Assembly: GCA_947173955.1 (NCBI GenBank)
Contig: CAMWHE010000016.1
Coordinates: 1-41,785 of the forward strand
Source of the DNA: an uncultured Bacteroidales bacterium
GTDB lineage: Bacteria > Bacteroidota > Bacteroidia > Bacteroidales > Muribaculaceae
Length of the DNA: 41,785 nt
Direction: 5' to 3'
Shown: positions 1 through 8,273 of the stretch, in pieces
How positions within the stretch are numbered: position 1 is the first letter of the stretch
How the letters are laid out: each line of letters starts with the position of its first letter
Translations under genes and position numbers: made by a program
Notes under the pieces: generated by a model
Told to the model about the DNA's origin: nothing
Databases searched by the model: none
Seen by the model: the letters and a program-made list of their open reading frames with translations, nothing else

Positions 1-61
1 TAATTACGGGTGTACGCAAAATTTCCACCGATACTATTCCTAAATAAAGCAGCCTGAATAG

Positions 62-1174
62 TTGCTGATGCTATTGACATATACATATCTCCCAGCCGAC
101 GACAATGCGCCATCCACCGCTGTCACATTCACTCCATCCGAGACCGGCATAGGCAACAGCGGCTACAAGCTGTCCGATACCGACACAGCCACTCTGCTGT
201 CGGACGTGACTCTCACGGCCGTGACCTATTACGACACTTACGCCTGCCGCAGCTTCGCAGGATTCTCCGGGATATCGGCCTCATTCACCGGTGACGCCTC
301 GCTTGCCAATGGACTGCCTATGGCCACCTCGACAGGCGCCGCCGTCAACCGCTACAAATACTCCGGCAAAGAGTTCGAGACCCGCGGCGGCCTTGACTTC
401 TACGACTTCGACGCACGCCTGCAGCTCCCCACCACCGGCCTCTTCTCCCGCCCCGATCCCAAGGCTATCAAGACACCAGGCCTCAACACCTACCTCTACT
501 GCGCCGCCAACCCCATAATGTTCATCGATCCCACCGACGAACAATTACTTTTAGTTGACAGTGAGGAAAATATAAGAGCTACAATGGCAATCTACCAGAA
601 AGCTATCGGTAACATGGGAACAGTTTCATGGGATCAATCCACCGGCTTAGTTTCCATAGAAAAAAATGCGGACTGCACAGAGACTAATGCGGCCTTCGAT
701 ACTTTATGTGAAATAGTTGAAGATTCAGAAACTACCACTATTAAAGTTGAGCGCGATACGGAGGTCTTAATCGGAGATATAAACACGGGAACGATTGATA
801 TTTGCGATATCGAACGGCTTGGAGATCAAGGGCCAGTAACGGATGTAGGTGCATTGTTTCATGAAACCCGTGAACAATTCAACCTAATCCACCTTACAAA
901 AGAAGCGATACGTAAAGGAGTGGATCTAACTAAAGAAGATGAAGTGAATATGATTAAGAATTCAGCACACATAAGTGCCGGATTAAGAGAACAAAGAATA
1001 GTGGGATATAGCCTTGATCCGTGGCGATTGCGTTCTGAACCATTAATATTTAATCCCATGAGTCCGAAAGGAGGTGTTATGCATATAATATATTCAAAGA
1101 TTGGCTCTTCAGATCCTTACAGACATTTTAGATGCATAAGTTATGACAAAAATATGAATATTATAAAACAATAA
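62..1174 (+). CDS. RHS-repeat C-terminal fragment with toxin-like tip (orphan cassette)
   Basis: This is the end of an RHS polymorphic toxin rather than a whole one. Residues 97-160 match the RHS-associated core closing motif: YKYSGKEFE, GLDFYDFDARL, an SRPDP stretch, then YLYCAANP and FIDPTDE. Everything after about residue 160 is unrelated low-GC sequence, the usual layout of a swapped toxin tip. The tip contains H267-E268-x-x-E271-Q and a later A302-H303. This resembles the metal-site pattern I associate with some Bacteroidetes RHS tips, but that is inference. An in-frame TAG (59-61) directly precedes the TTG start at 62; ATG 68 is the alternative. The long YD-repeat barrel is missing and the stretch before the core looks internally shortened. 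It is probably a displaced, silent cassette. The RHS assignment is firm, toxicity is not. Confidence 0.75.
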   Translation: MLMLLTYTYLPADDNAPSTAVTFTPSETGIGNSGYKLSDTDTATLLSDVTLTAVTYYDTYACRSFAGFSGISASFTGDASLANGLPMATSTGAAVNRYKYSGKEFETRGGLDFYDFDARLQLPTTGLFSRPDPKAIKTPGLNTYLYCAANPIMFIDPTDEQLLLVDSEENIRATMAIYQKAIGNMGTVSWDQSTGLVSIEKNADCTETNAAFDTLCEIVEDSETTTIKVERDTEVLIGDINTGTIDICDIERLGDQGPVTDVGALFHETREQFNLIHLTKEAIRKGVDLTKEDEVNMIKNSAHISAGLREQRIVGYSLDPWRLRSEPLIFNPMSPKGGVMHIIYSKIGSSDPYRHFRCISYDKNMNIIKQ

Positions 1175-1179
1175 TTGTT

Positions 1180-1881
1180 ATGAGATATTCGATTTTATAT
1201 ATATTTCTAATTATCAATGCAATAATGTACGGTGAGACGAATCATCAATATTGGGATTATCCGGAAGACGTAAGAGATAAGGACTGGGAGATTGTCTATG
1301 TTTTTTTACCCGATACGATTCGTAAGACTTGTCTGGAAATCCGTGATATAGAAGCTTTAGATGCAATAGTCGATAAATTCTATTCATCTTACGCTAATAA
1401 GAGCGCAGAGATTAAATTTTCGGCGAATAGTATCAGAGCCATAATAATGGAAACACTCTCCTATCTTTCCAATATAAAAATACATAGAGACTTAAGTTTT
1501 GATAAAACAGATGACGGTTTTGCAGTAGTATTTGATCCAGAGAACATCTCATTACTGGTTGAATGGTATAAATCTAATCGCTTAAATATTGATCTTAAGT
1601 CCTTTAGTCTATATGCCGCAGCTGAATTTTATGTTAAAAATTCGTATGTGGACTATCCATATACTCACACTAATCTGACACCTGAGACAGAATATAGCAT
1701 ACATGATATTTTTTTATCACATCAATTCCTTTCTTCTATATCCTGTGCAGAAAAACAATACATTGATGATATCCTAAATCAAGATCCTGACAATCCGCTT
1801 ATAACATCATATATCAGAAAACTAAAATTGTATGAATTTACCGTTTTATTAAGGTCTGATCGTAATAATTTTTTCAAGTGA
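1180..1881 (+). CDS. Hypothetical protein, candidate immunity partner of the RHS tip
   Basis: I do not recognise a family in this 233-residue protein. It starts five bases after the stop of the RHS tip and shares its low GC, unlike the GC-rich genes beyond 2.3 kb. The first 18 or so residues (MRYSILYIFLIINAIMYG) are a short positive start plus a hydrophobic stretch, so a signal peptide or membrane anchor is likely. The rest is acidic and aromatic-rich. The position directly after a polymorphic toxin tip is where immunity genes normally lie, which is the basis for the proposed role. A secreted or anchored immunity protein would suit protection in the periplasm. It could instead be an unrelated cargo gene. 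Confidence 0.5.
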   Translation: MRYSILYIFLIINAIMYGETNHQYWDYPEDVRDKDWEIVYVFLPDTIRKTCLEIRDIEALDAIVDKFYSSYANKSAEIKFSANSIRAIIMETLSYLSNIKIHRDLSFDKTDDGFAVVFDPENISLLVEWYKSNRLNIDLKSFSLYAAAEFYVKNSYVDYPYTHTNLTPETEYSIHDIFLSHQFLSSISCAEKQYIDDILNQDPDNPLITSYIRKLKLYEFTVLLRSDRNNFFK

Positions 1882-2280
1882 AAAGATAACAAAAATCTCT
1901 AATCTTGTAGATTAACGTGAGTTCGATATAAATATTCACGTTAATTATGTTACATCCCAATAGCCAGGCACCCGGAGTTATCCGTTATTATGAGCAATCC
2001 AGACGTGCGTTAGCGTGAACATATGAAAGGTGGACAAGCGTCGCGCAATCGTGTCTTATTGTATGTCATAGGTCGTGTACTGCTGTTCGACTCGAGTGTG
2101 TAGTTCTGTCATAACATCGCGTCTTCGACGCTCATTTCTCTATAGTAACTTCTGTCTTCAGGCGCAAGCACGCCTGAGGTTGTCAACAATGACGCGCCTT
2201 TCAGGCGCTTGCTTATCTCGAGCGCACTTTAGATTAGGGATGCAGTAGATTGACGGGGGAGAAAGTTTTGGGGAGATTAA
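1882..2280. other. Non-coding gap with inverted repeats after the RHS island
   Basis: About 400 bases without a convincing gene. It contains a perfect 10-base inverted repeat (ATTAACGTGA at 1911-1920 and its complement at 1936-1945). Three GC hairpins follow: GCGTC-ttc-GACGC (2119-2131), TCAGGCG-caagca-CGCCTGA (2158-2177) and GCGCCT-ttc-AGGCGC (2194-2208). The word TCAGGCGC occurs in direct orientation at 2158 and 2201. This could be an island boundary or decayed sequence. Confidence 0.6.
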
Positions 2281-2311
2281 TTGGCTGAATGGCGGATTAT
2301 GGGTATTTTTG
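2281..2311 (+). promoter_or_regulatory. Bacteroidetes-type promoter for the metal ABC genes
   Basis: TTG at 2281-2283, 20 bases, then TATTTTTG at 2304-2311, matching TTTG/TAnnTTTG spacing. The predicted transcription start falls almost on the ATG at 2316, so either the message is leaderless or the match is fortuitous. Confidence 0.45.
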
Positions 2312-2315
2312 CGGT

Positions 2316-3185
2316 ATGAAATCCGCGAAGTTTTCTATTGTAATATTGCTTTCACTCCTGATGGCGGCGTGTGCCGGCGGCAAGACGGAGTCTGACCGGC
2401 TGACGGTGACTGTCAGCATTCCGCCGCAGGCATGGTTTGTTGAGGCTATCGCCGGCGACAGTGCCGATGTCAATGTCCTGCTTCCGTCGGGGGCTAATCC
2501 GGAGAGCTTTGAGCCGGGGATGTCGGCTATAAAGGAGGCCTCGCGGAGCGAAATCATATTCGTATCCGGTGGACTCGGATTTGAAACGAGTGTGGCTGAA
2601 AAGCTTGGCGGAGGTCGTATGGCCGATGTCTCGGAGGGGATTGATCTTCTTTATGGCACGCATGACCATCACTGCGACGGCGACGGCCACCATCATCACG
2701 GCGAGGCTGATCCCCACACATGGACTTCGGTGAAAAACGGCAGAATTATTGCCACCAATATCTATAACGGACTGAAGGCTGCCGATCCGGCGCGCGAAGC
2801 TTACTATACGGCGCGCTACGGGGCGCTGATGGCCCGGATCGATTCTCTGGACGAAGCGATAGCCGCCAGGCTGGCCGACTGTCGCGGCGATGCTATTCTC
2901 GTAATGCATCCTTCGCTCGGCTATTTCGCCCGCGACTATGGCATGAGGCAGGTCAGCATCGGCAGCGAGGGGAAGGATATGTCGGTACAAGGACTTAAGC
3001 GTCAGCTCGATGAAGCCCGGAGCGCTGCAGGGGGCGTGCTGTTCGTGCAGGCTGAGTTTGACAGCCGGCAGGCTGAGACGGTTGCCGGACAGGTCGATGC
3101 GCGTGTAGAAGTGATAAATCTGCTCAATCCCGACTGGGAGGGGGAATTAACGCATATTGCTGATGTGCTCTCAGGAGAAAAATAA
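2316..3185 (+). CDS. Metal (Zn/Mn) ABC transporter substrate-binding lipoprotein, ZnuA-like
   Basis: This binds a divalent metal, probably zinc, outside the inner membrane and passes it to an ABC importer. The ATG at 2316 gives a clean lipoprotein signal ending in LLMAACAGG. An ATG 27 bases upstream would place ten poor residues before it. Family features of the cluster A-I (ZnuA/TroA) proteins are visible: PPQAWFVEAIAGD near the start, PSGANPESFEP with its metal-binding region, a His/Asp-rich loop (HDHHCDGDGHHHH) followed by DPHTW, and VMHPSLGYFARDYG later. The 289-residue length is normal. The ATPase gene follows after four bases. The His-rich loop favours zinc over manganese, but specificity is inferred. 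Confidence 0.85.
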   Translation: MKSAKFSIVILLSLLMAACAGGKTESDRLTVTVSIPPQAWFVEAIAGDSADVNVLLPSGANPESFEPGMSAIKEASRSEIIFVSGGLGFETSVAEKLGGGRMADVSEGIDLLYGTHDHHCDGDGHHHHGEADPHTWTSVKNGRIIATNIYNGLKAADPAREAYYTARYGALMARIDSLDEAIAARLADCRGDAILVMHPSLGYFARDYGMRQVSIGSEGKDMSVQGLKRQLDEARSAAGGVLFVQAEFDSRQAETVAGQVDARVEVINLLNPDWEGELTHIADVLSGEK

Positions 3186-3189
3186 GCGC

Positions 3190-3891
3190 ATGGATTCGGA
3201 TAATGTCGTCATCAGGCTCAGCGATATCAATATGGGCTGGGGCGGCCGTAAAGTTCTGTCGGACATTAATCTGAGCGTGGAGCGTGGTGACTTCGTGGCA
3301 ATCACCGGACCCAACGGGGGCGGTAAGTCGACGCTCCTGACCATCATGCTGAAGCTCGTGCGCCCTCAGAGCGGCGACGTCAGCTATTTCGCCCCGGATG
3401 GCTCGCCCGTCTCGCGGCTTCACATCGGCTATCTGCCTCAGAAAAACAAGATTGACAGCCATTTTCCGATCACGGTCAGAGAGGTGATCTCGTCGGGACT
3501 GCTCGGACCGTATGGTTCGGGAGTGGCCGATAAGGGCGCAGCTGTCGAAAAAACGCTTGAGACTGTCGGACTGACATCGCACGGCGACATGGCGATCGGG
3601 ACTCTCTCGGGAGGACAACTACAGCGCACACTGCTCGGACGCGCCATTATCTCCAAGCCTGATATCCTCGTTCTCGACGAGCCGCTGAGCTATCTTGACA
3701 AGCACTTCGAGCAGCGGGTCTATGAGCTGTTGGCTGAGCTCGCGCCTACTACGACCATCATACTTGTATCGCATGAGATGACGGCGATTGCCAAGATGGC
3801 CAAGCGTCATCTGATAGTCGACGGGGGGATCCATGAGTGCTGCGCACGGCATCATTTCTATCATGCGTGCGACGAGGACGGCTTGTTATAA
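3190..3891 (+). CDS. Metal ABC transporter ATP-binding protein, ZnuC-like
   Basis: This is the ATPase of the same importer, 233 residues. It has Walker A GPNGGGKST, a Q-loop in IGYLPQKN, the ABC signature LSGGQLQR, Walker B ILVLDEPLS and the H-loop in LVSHE. I chose the ATG at 3190, four bases after the lipoprotein stop and behind the purine-rich run caggagaaaaa. The upstream TTG/ATG alternatives would overlap the previous gene. The C-terminus (ECCARHHFYHACDED) is rich in Cys and His and might bind metal. No permease gene follows: the next gene lies on the opposite strand. The permease must therefore be elsewhere or lost. Confidence 0.88.
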   Translation: MDSDNVVIRLSDINMGWGGRKVLSDINLSVERGDFVAITGPNGGGKSTLLTIMLKLVRPQSGDVSYFAPDGSPVSRLHIGYLPQKNKIDSHFPITVREVISSGLLGPYGSGVADKGAAVEKTLETVGLTSHGDMAIGTLSGGQLQRTLLGRAIISKPDILVLDEPLSYLDKHFEQRVYELLAELAPTTTIILVSHEMTAIAKMAKRHLIVDGGIHECCARHHFYHACDEDGLL

Positions 3892-3926
3892 CGCCCGGTC
3901 TGCGGGCTTGCCGGCTTTTCAGATGC

Positions 3927-4550
3927 CTATTTGTTGTCCTCGATGTGGATGGTCGGGAGGGACCAGTTGTAGCGGAGAGCGAGCATGCGGAGCACGATGA
4001 CGGTGACGGCGCAGGCTGACTGGCACAGGATCGAACCGGCTCCGAGTCCGGCCATCATCCAATAGGCAACGCCTCCGGCTATACAGGCGGTAGCGTAGAT
4101 GTCCTTGCGGAAGAAGAGCGGCTCCTCGTTGATGAGGATATCGCGCAGGACGCCGCCGAAGGAGCCTGTAATCATACCCATTATTATAGCGACCCACATC
4201 GGATAGTCGGCGGCAAGACTTTTCTGTATACCTATCACGACGAACAGCGCCAGACCGATTGTATCGAATATGAACAGCGTGCGGTTGTGGCTGACGAGAA
4301 CGCGGCGGAACAGCACGACGAAGACGAGCGAAATGCCTGTCACGGCCAGATACCACCATGTCTGCATCCAGAAGACCGGGATGTCGAGCAGGAGGTCGCG
4401 CAGCGTACCGCCTCCGATGGCCGTCACAAGTCCCACGGAATAGGCGCCGAAGAGATCGAAATTCTTGTAAGCGGCCAGCCTGATGCCGCTTATGGCAAAG
4501 GCTATGGTACCGATTACCTCGATGAGGAAGAGAAACATATTGTCGGACAT
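3927..4550 (-). CDS. TRIC-type cation channel family protein (YadS/UPF0126-like)
   Basis: An inner-membrane protein of 207 residues with seven predicted hydrophobic segments. It is built from two homologous halves, each with a glycine-rich re-entrant motif: VTAIGGGTLRDLL at about residues 42-54 and GSFGGVLRDILI in the second half. This duplicated GG-x-LRD pattern is characteristic of the bacterial TRIC family, whose members form trimeric monovalent cation channels. Older annotations call it UPF0126. It is the last gene of a minus-strand run, about 30 bases after the nth stop, and converges with the metal ABC operon across a short gap with a small GCCCG/CGGGC hairpin (3893-3907). Confidence 0.88.
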   Translation of the reverse strand: MSDNMFLFLIEVIGTIAFAISGIRLAAYKNFDLFGAYSVGLVTAIGGGTLRDLLLDIPVFWMQTWWYLAVTGISLVFVVLFRRVLVSHNRTLFIFDTIGLALFVVIGIQKSLAADYPMWVAIIMGMITGSFGGVLRDILINEEPLFFRKDIYATACIAGGVAYWMMAGLGAGSILCQSACAVTVIVLRMLALRYNWSLPTIHIEDNK

Positions 4551-4580
4551 GGGCTCGGCTGTATGAGGGGTGAGGTGAAT

Positions 4581-5216
4581 TTACGATTTGGAATAGTAGC
4601 GGCAGGCTGATTTAAGACCGCAGTTGAGACAGTCCGGTCGGCGTGCCTTGCAGACATATCGGCCGTGGAGGATGAGCCAGTGATGGGCTTTGGAGAGCTT
4701 GTCGGCGGGAATGTGGCTGACAAGAGTTCGCTCAGTCTCGAGGGGAGTACGGCTGCCGTCGGTCAGTCCGAGCCGCTCGCTGACACGGAATACGTGGGTG
4801 TCGACCGGCATCGCCTGGCGATCGAAAGCTACGGCGAGCATGACGTTGGCTGTCTTGCGACCGACGCCCGGTATGCGGAGCAGCGAGTTCATGTCGGAGG
4901 GCACTTCTCCGCCGAATTCATCGACTATCATGCGCGCGGCGGCGTGGAGATTGCGCGCCTTATTGTTGGGATAGGAGACGCTACGTATGTATTCGAAAAT
5001 GTCGTCGACCGTGGCGGCAGCCATCGCTTCGGGGGTGGGGTAAGCCTCGAAGAGAGGGGGTGTAATCATGTTGACCCGTTTGTCCGTGCACTGCGCCGAG
5101 AGAATGACAGCGACAAGCAGATGGAACGTGGTATCGAAATGCAGCTCTGTCTCCGCTACGGGCATCGAGGCTTCAAACCAGTCGATTACGGCTTTATATC
5201 GCTGTTCAGTTGTCAT
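4581..5216 (-). CDS. nth: Endonuclease III (DNA glycosylase/AP lyase)
   Basis: Removes oxidised pyrimidines from DNA and cleaves the abasic site (base excision repair). The 211-residue protein has the helix-hairpin-helix LLRIPGVGRKTANVML with the catalytic lysine (GRKTAN), and the catalytic aspartate in PVDTHVFRV. It ends with an intact 4Fe-4S ligand set spaced C-x6-C-x2-C-x5-C (CKARRPDCLNCGLKSAC). I chose the ATG at 5216 (MTTEQRYK) because it matches family N-termini and overlaps the preceding fluC stop by four bases (ATGA), a translational-coupling arrangement. A longer reading frame from 5285 would run through the fluC gene. Confidence 0.95.
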   Translation of the reverse strand: MTTEQRYKAVIDWFEASMPVAETELHFDTTFHLLVAVILSAQCTDKRVNMITPPLFEAYPTPEAMAAATVDDIFEYIRSVSYPNNKARNLHAAARMIVDEFGGEVPSDMNSLLRIPGVGRKTANVMLAVAFDRQAMPVDTHVFRVSERLGLTDGSRTPLETERTLVSHIPADKLSKAHHWLILHGRYVCKARRPDCLNCGLKSACRYYSKS

Positions 5217-5602
5217 AGGGCGGGGGAGTGGTGATTGAGAATATGGGATGTAGCATAAAGACCTAATGCGCAGGCTCCCAGGCATCCGAGCAACGTCAGT
5301 CCGATATATACCAGCGCGTCGGACAGACGTCCGTCGGCAACGAGCCGTATCGTTTCGAGGGAGAATGACGAATATGTGGTAAATCCTCCTAAGAATCCGG
5401 CTATAAGTATATTATACCATACGCGTGACAGATGGAACGAGTCGATGACAGCCCAGAGGATACCTATGACAAGGCATCCGGCGATGTTGATGACAGCCGT
5501 GCGCAGATGAGGCGACGACTGAGCTACAGGCAGACTGCCGGCAGTGTATCTGCTGACTGCGCCGAGCGCGCCACCGAGGGCTACACACAGGTAGGGGGAC
5601 AT
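5213..5602 (-). CDS. crcB: Fluoride ion channel FluC/CrcB
   Basis: A 129-residue inner-membrane protein that exports fluoride as a dual-topology dimer. Four hydrophobic segments are visible. The N-terminal GGALGAVSRY, the middle INIAGCLVIG with its pore asparagine, and GGFTTYSSFSLE with the phenylalanine and Thr/Ser track are the family hallmarks. Its stop overlaps the nth start by four bases, so the two are probably co-translated. A single gene suggests a homodimer. No fluoride riboswitch consensus was evident in the short gap upstream. Confidence 0.92.
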   Translation of the reverse strand: MSPYLCVALGGALGAVSRYTAGSLPVAQSSPHLRTAVINIAGCLVIGILWAVIDSFHLSRVWYNILIAGFLGGFTTYSSFSLETIRLVADGRLSDALVYIGLTLLGCLGACALGLYATSHILNHHSPAL

Positions 5603-5636
5603 GGCAGGTCAGGGTTGAAGTCCGAGGTCTGATTGA

Positions 5637-6656
5637 TCAGTGGGCGGCGGTGAATTCTTCGAGGAAGCGGACGTCGTTCTCGGAGAACATACGCAGATCC
5701 TTGATCTGATACTTCAGATTGGTGATACGCTCCACGCCCATGCCGAGAGCAAAACCACTGTAGACTTTCGAGTCGATGCCGCAGGCTTCGAGTACGTTGG
5801 GGTCGACCATTCCGCAGCCGAGGATTTCCACCCAGCCGGTGTGCTTGCAGAAAGAGCATCCCTTGCCGCCGCAGATATTGCAGGAGATATCCATCTCGGC
5901 CGAGGGCTCTGTGAAGGGGAAATAGCTGGGACGCAGACGTATCTTTGTGTCAGTGTCAAACATCTCGCGGGCGAAGTAGAGAAGTGTCTGCTTGAGGTCG
6001 GCGAACGAGACGTTTTTGTCGACATAGAGCGCTTCGACCTGATGGAAGAAGCAGTGGGCGCGCGCCGAGATGGCCTCGTTGCGGTAGACACGTCCGGGGC
6101 ATACTATGCGGATAGGGGGCTGTGTATGCTCCATCGTGCGGCTCTGGACGGATGATGTGTGGGTGCGGAGCAGCACGTCGGGATTGCGCTGGATGAAGAA
6201 TGTGTCCTGCATATCACGGGCAGGATGGTCGTCGGCGAAGTTGAGCGACGAGAATACGTGCCAGTCATCCTCGATCTCCGGGCCTTCGGCTACCGTGAAG
6301 CCGAGTCGGCTGAAAATCGCGATGATCTCCTCGCGCACGAGCGACAAGGGATGGCGGGTGCCGAGTCGCAGGTCGGAGGCTGTGCGCGACAGGTCGATGG
6401 CGGCGGAGTCGCCGTCGGCGGTCTCAAGCGCTTCGCGTAGGGTATTGATACGCTCGGTGGCAAAAGTCTTGAGTTCATTGATGGCTTGTCCGACTTCACG
6501 TTTCTGCTCGGCGGGAACGTTGCGGAAGTCATTCATCAGAAGTGAGACAGAGCCTTTCTTACTGAGATATCTGATGCGGAGCTGCTCGACCTCTTCGGCA
6601 CTGGCTGCCTGAAGAGTCTCGATTTCTTCGCGGAGTGATTTAATTTTATCAAGCAT
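5637..6656 (-). CDS. pheS: Phenylalanine-tRNA ligase alpha subunit
   Basis: The catalytic subunit of the alpha2-beta2 PheRS enzyme, charging tRNA-Phe. At 339 residues it is full length. It has an N-terminal coiled-coil (about 1-90), motif 2 around CPGRVYRNEA, HCFFHQVEALYVD, FTEPSAEMDI and the closing motif 3 GFALGMGVERI. A four-cysteine knuckle (CNICGGKGCSFC, C-x2-C-x4-C-x2-C) sits before the HTGW motif, a zinc-binding-like insert I believe occurs in Bacteroidetes PheS. pheT is not in the window, so alpha and beta are not adjacent here. A good promoter lies directly upstream. Confidence 0.96.
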   Translation of the reverse strand: MLDKIKSLREEIETLQAASAEEVEQLRIRYLSKKGSVSLLMNDFRNVPAEQKREVGQAINELKTFATERINTLREALETADGDSAAIDLSRTASDLRLGTRHPLSLVREEIIAIFSRLGFTVAEGPEIEDDWHVFSSLNFADDHPARDMQDTFFIQRNPDVLLRTHTSSVQSRTMEHTQPPIRIVCPGRVYRNEAISARAHCFFHQVEALYVDKNVSFADLKQTLLYFAREMFDTDTKIRLRPSYFPFTEPSAEMDISCNICGGKGCSFCKHTGWVEILGCGMVDPNVLEACGIDSKVYSGFALGMGVERITNLKYQIKDLRMFSENDVRFLEEFTAAH

Positions 6657-6672
6657 ATTTTTACCGGTATAT

Positions 6673-6690
6673 GTAGTTGAATTCAGCTAC
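6673..6690. promoter_or_regulatory. Near-perfect palindrome at the pheS transcription start
   Basis: GTAGTTGAATTCAGCTAC is an 18-base palindrome with one mismatched pair, immediately downstream of the -7 box. It could be an operator or a small leader hairpin. Confidence 0.35.
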
Positions 6691-6720
6691 AAAATTACTA
6701 AAAGAAAGTAAACTTGTCAA
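6690..6720 (-). promoter_or_regulatory. Promoter for pheS
   Basis: Read on the minus strand: TTG (complement of 6718-6720), 20 bases, then TAATTTTG (complement of 6690-6697), ending about 33 bases before the pheS ATG. This is a near-ideal Bacteroidetes promoter. Confidence 0.7.
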
Positions 6721-6732
6721 CACCGAGAGTGC

Positions 6733-8097
6733 TTATTTTTCCTCGTCGGCCGGAATGTAGATGGTGATCTTGTTACCCTTGCTGTCGACTCCGGCGCGCG
6801 ACGACATGTCGTAGACGGCATAGGCAGCCAGACGCGAGAACTGCTCGGTAGTTAGGGCGTCACCGACTTTGTATCCGTAATTACGATGGTCATAACCCTG
6901 CGAATCAGCGTTGAAAACGGCCTCGCAGACGATATATACTTTCTCAGGGTCGTCTTTTATGGGGATTGTCTTCTCGAGGGTGATATAGCGCAGGGAATCG
7001 CCTTGGGGTACAAAAGCCACATATTTACAGTCGACGAATTCCTTTGGCTCGGGCATCGTCCATACGATGACGGGCAAGATGGCTGTCGAGTCGCCGAAAT
7101 GGGCTTCGACATCAAATTTTTCGGCAGTTATGCCGGAAATATCGCGGTCGACAGCGAAGCTCATTCCGTTAAGATATTCGGGAATGAGTATATCCGGTCT
7201 GTCAAGGTTCTCCGGTATCCATTCCGGAGTCAGAGAACTTGCAAAGTAGGACAGTACTGTGAATTGGAACTGCCTGTAGGAAAGTGTATCTCTTTGGGGG
7301 CTGAATGATGACTGTAACATTTCGACATATCTCGGGTCGGATTCCGGATCGTCAAAGACGGCACCGGCCATTTCTGATGCGCGTTCAGCGTCACCGTTTT
7401 CGCCGTAGAGGAGAGCGAGCATAGTTCTGACCGCTGAGAGCCTGGGCTGACGGGCAATCGGCAGACATTTTTCCAATATCGAGGCTGCTCCTTCGTAGTC
7501 GCTGTTTTCCAGTAGGATAGAACCGAGCACTATTTTAGTTTCAACATCTCCCGGGTCAGGAACCGCAGCGGCCACAGAGTCGGCAAACTGCCTGATATCA
7601 TCGAAAGGTAACTTCCCGTTGAGATGGTAGTATATATATGACGACATAAGCGTCACCAAAGCTTCCTGAGCATCCATTTCCGGCATATCTTCGTCTACCG
7701 TCCATCCGTCCGGATCTGCAGCGGTCTCGGCGGCGAGGCGACGAAGTCCGGCGAATGCTTTTGCCTTGCGTCCGGCGAGGTATTGCTCGCGTATATGTCG
7801 TGTGCGGAAGTCAAGTTGCATCGGATTCATGCGTTCCGCTGAGTCCATCAGCAGCTCGGCACGTTCGATATCGCCCTTTCGGTAGGATGCATACCCCTCG
7901 GCGAACAGAGCCTCGGCCGGAGCGACATTGCTCTTCTTCCAGTCGTCAAGCAGAGAGTCGACTGTCGCAAAGTCTCCGGACTGAAGCGCGGAGTTGATGG
8001 CGTCATAGCAGGCCTCCGTATTGTCGAAAGCACGTAAAGTCATGGTTGATGCGCCTAAAAGCAGGAATGCAATGGCTGAAAATGTGAATTTTTTCAT
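6733..8097 (-). CDS. Secreted tetratricopeptide-repeat protein of unknown function
   Basis: A 454-residue exported protein. The ATG at 8097 gives a signal peptide (MKKFTFSAIAFLLLGASTMT, cleaved near LRAFD). The 37 extra residues from upstream codons are not plausible. The N-terminal half shows helical repeats of TPR character (for example EALFAEGYASYRKGDIERAE and ILLENSDYEGAASILEK). The C-terminal part (about 320-450) is a beta-rich domain ending in a predicted strand KITIYIPADEEK. I cannot name a function. Periplasmic or surface assembly scaffolding is typical for such proteins. It stands alone between pheS and the divergent HU gene. Confidence 0.75.
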   Translation of the reverse strand: MKKFTFSAIAFLLLGASTMTLRAFDNTEACYDAINSALQSGDFATVDSLLDDWKKSNVAPAEALFAEGYASYRKGDIERAELLMDSAERMNPMQLDFRTRHIREQYLAGRKAKAFAGLRRLAAETAADPDGWTVDEDMPEMDAQEALVTLMSSYIYYHLNGKLPFDDIRQFADSVAAAVPDPGDVETKIVLGSILLENSDYEGAASILEKCLPIARQPRLSAVRTMLALLYGENGDAERASEMAGAVFDDPESDPRYVEMLQSSFSPQRDTLSYRQFQFTVLSYFASSLTPEWIPENLDRPDILIPEYLNGMSFAVDRDISGITAEKFDVEAHFGDSTAILPVIVWTMPEPKEFVDCKYVAFVPQGDSLRYITLEKTIPIKDDPEKVYIVCEAVFNADSQGYDHRNYGYKVGDALTTEQFSRLAAYAVYDMSSRAGVDSKGNKITIYIPADEEK

Positions 8098-8117
8098 GAT
8101 GATGAAATATTTGCAAA

Positions 8118-8125
8118 CAAATATA
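8118..8125 (-). promoter_or_regulatory. -7 box upstream of the TPR gene
   Basis: CAAATATA on the plus strand reads TATATTTG on the minus strand, matching TAnnTTTG about 20 bases before the ATG. No convincing -33 element was found at the right distance. Confidence 0.4.
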
Positions 8126-8273
8126 ATGAAAAACGGGCAAATCATACGGAAATAGTCAGTGAAAAAGGAAAAACAGCCCGTAAGAATAGCGCGGAAGACC
8201 TCTGTCATAATCTAAAATGGTGCAAGATTGATGGTTATTTGCTGAAAAGGTAAAAAAACTTGGCTTCTTATAG

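Noticed and set aside
2352..2990. 212-codon minus-strand frame
   Set aside because: Shadow of the metal-binding lipoprotein; its Met/Val-Ala-Val repeats are the reverse of the His-rich loop.
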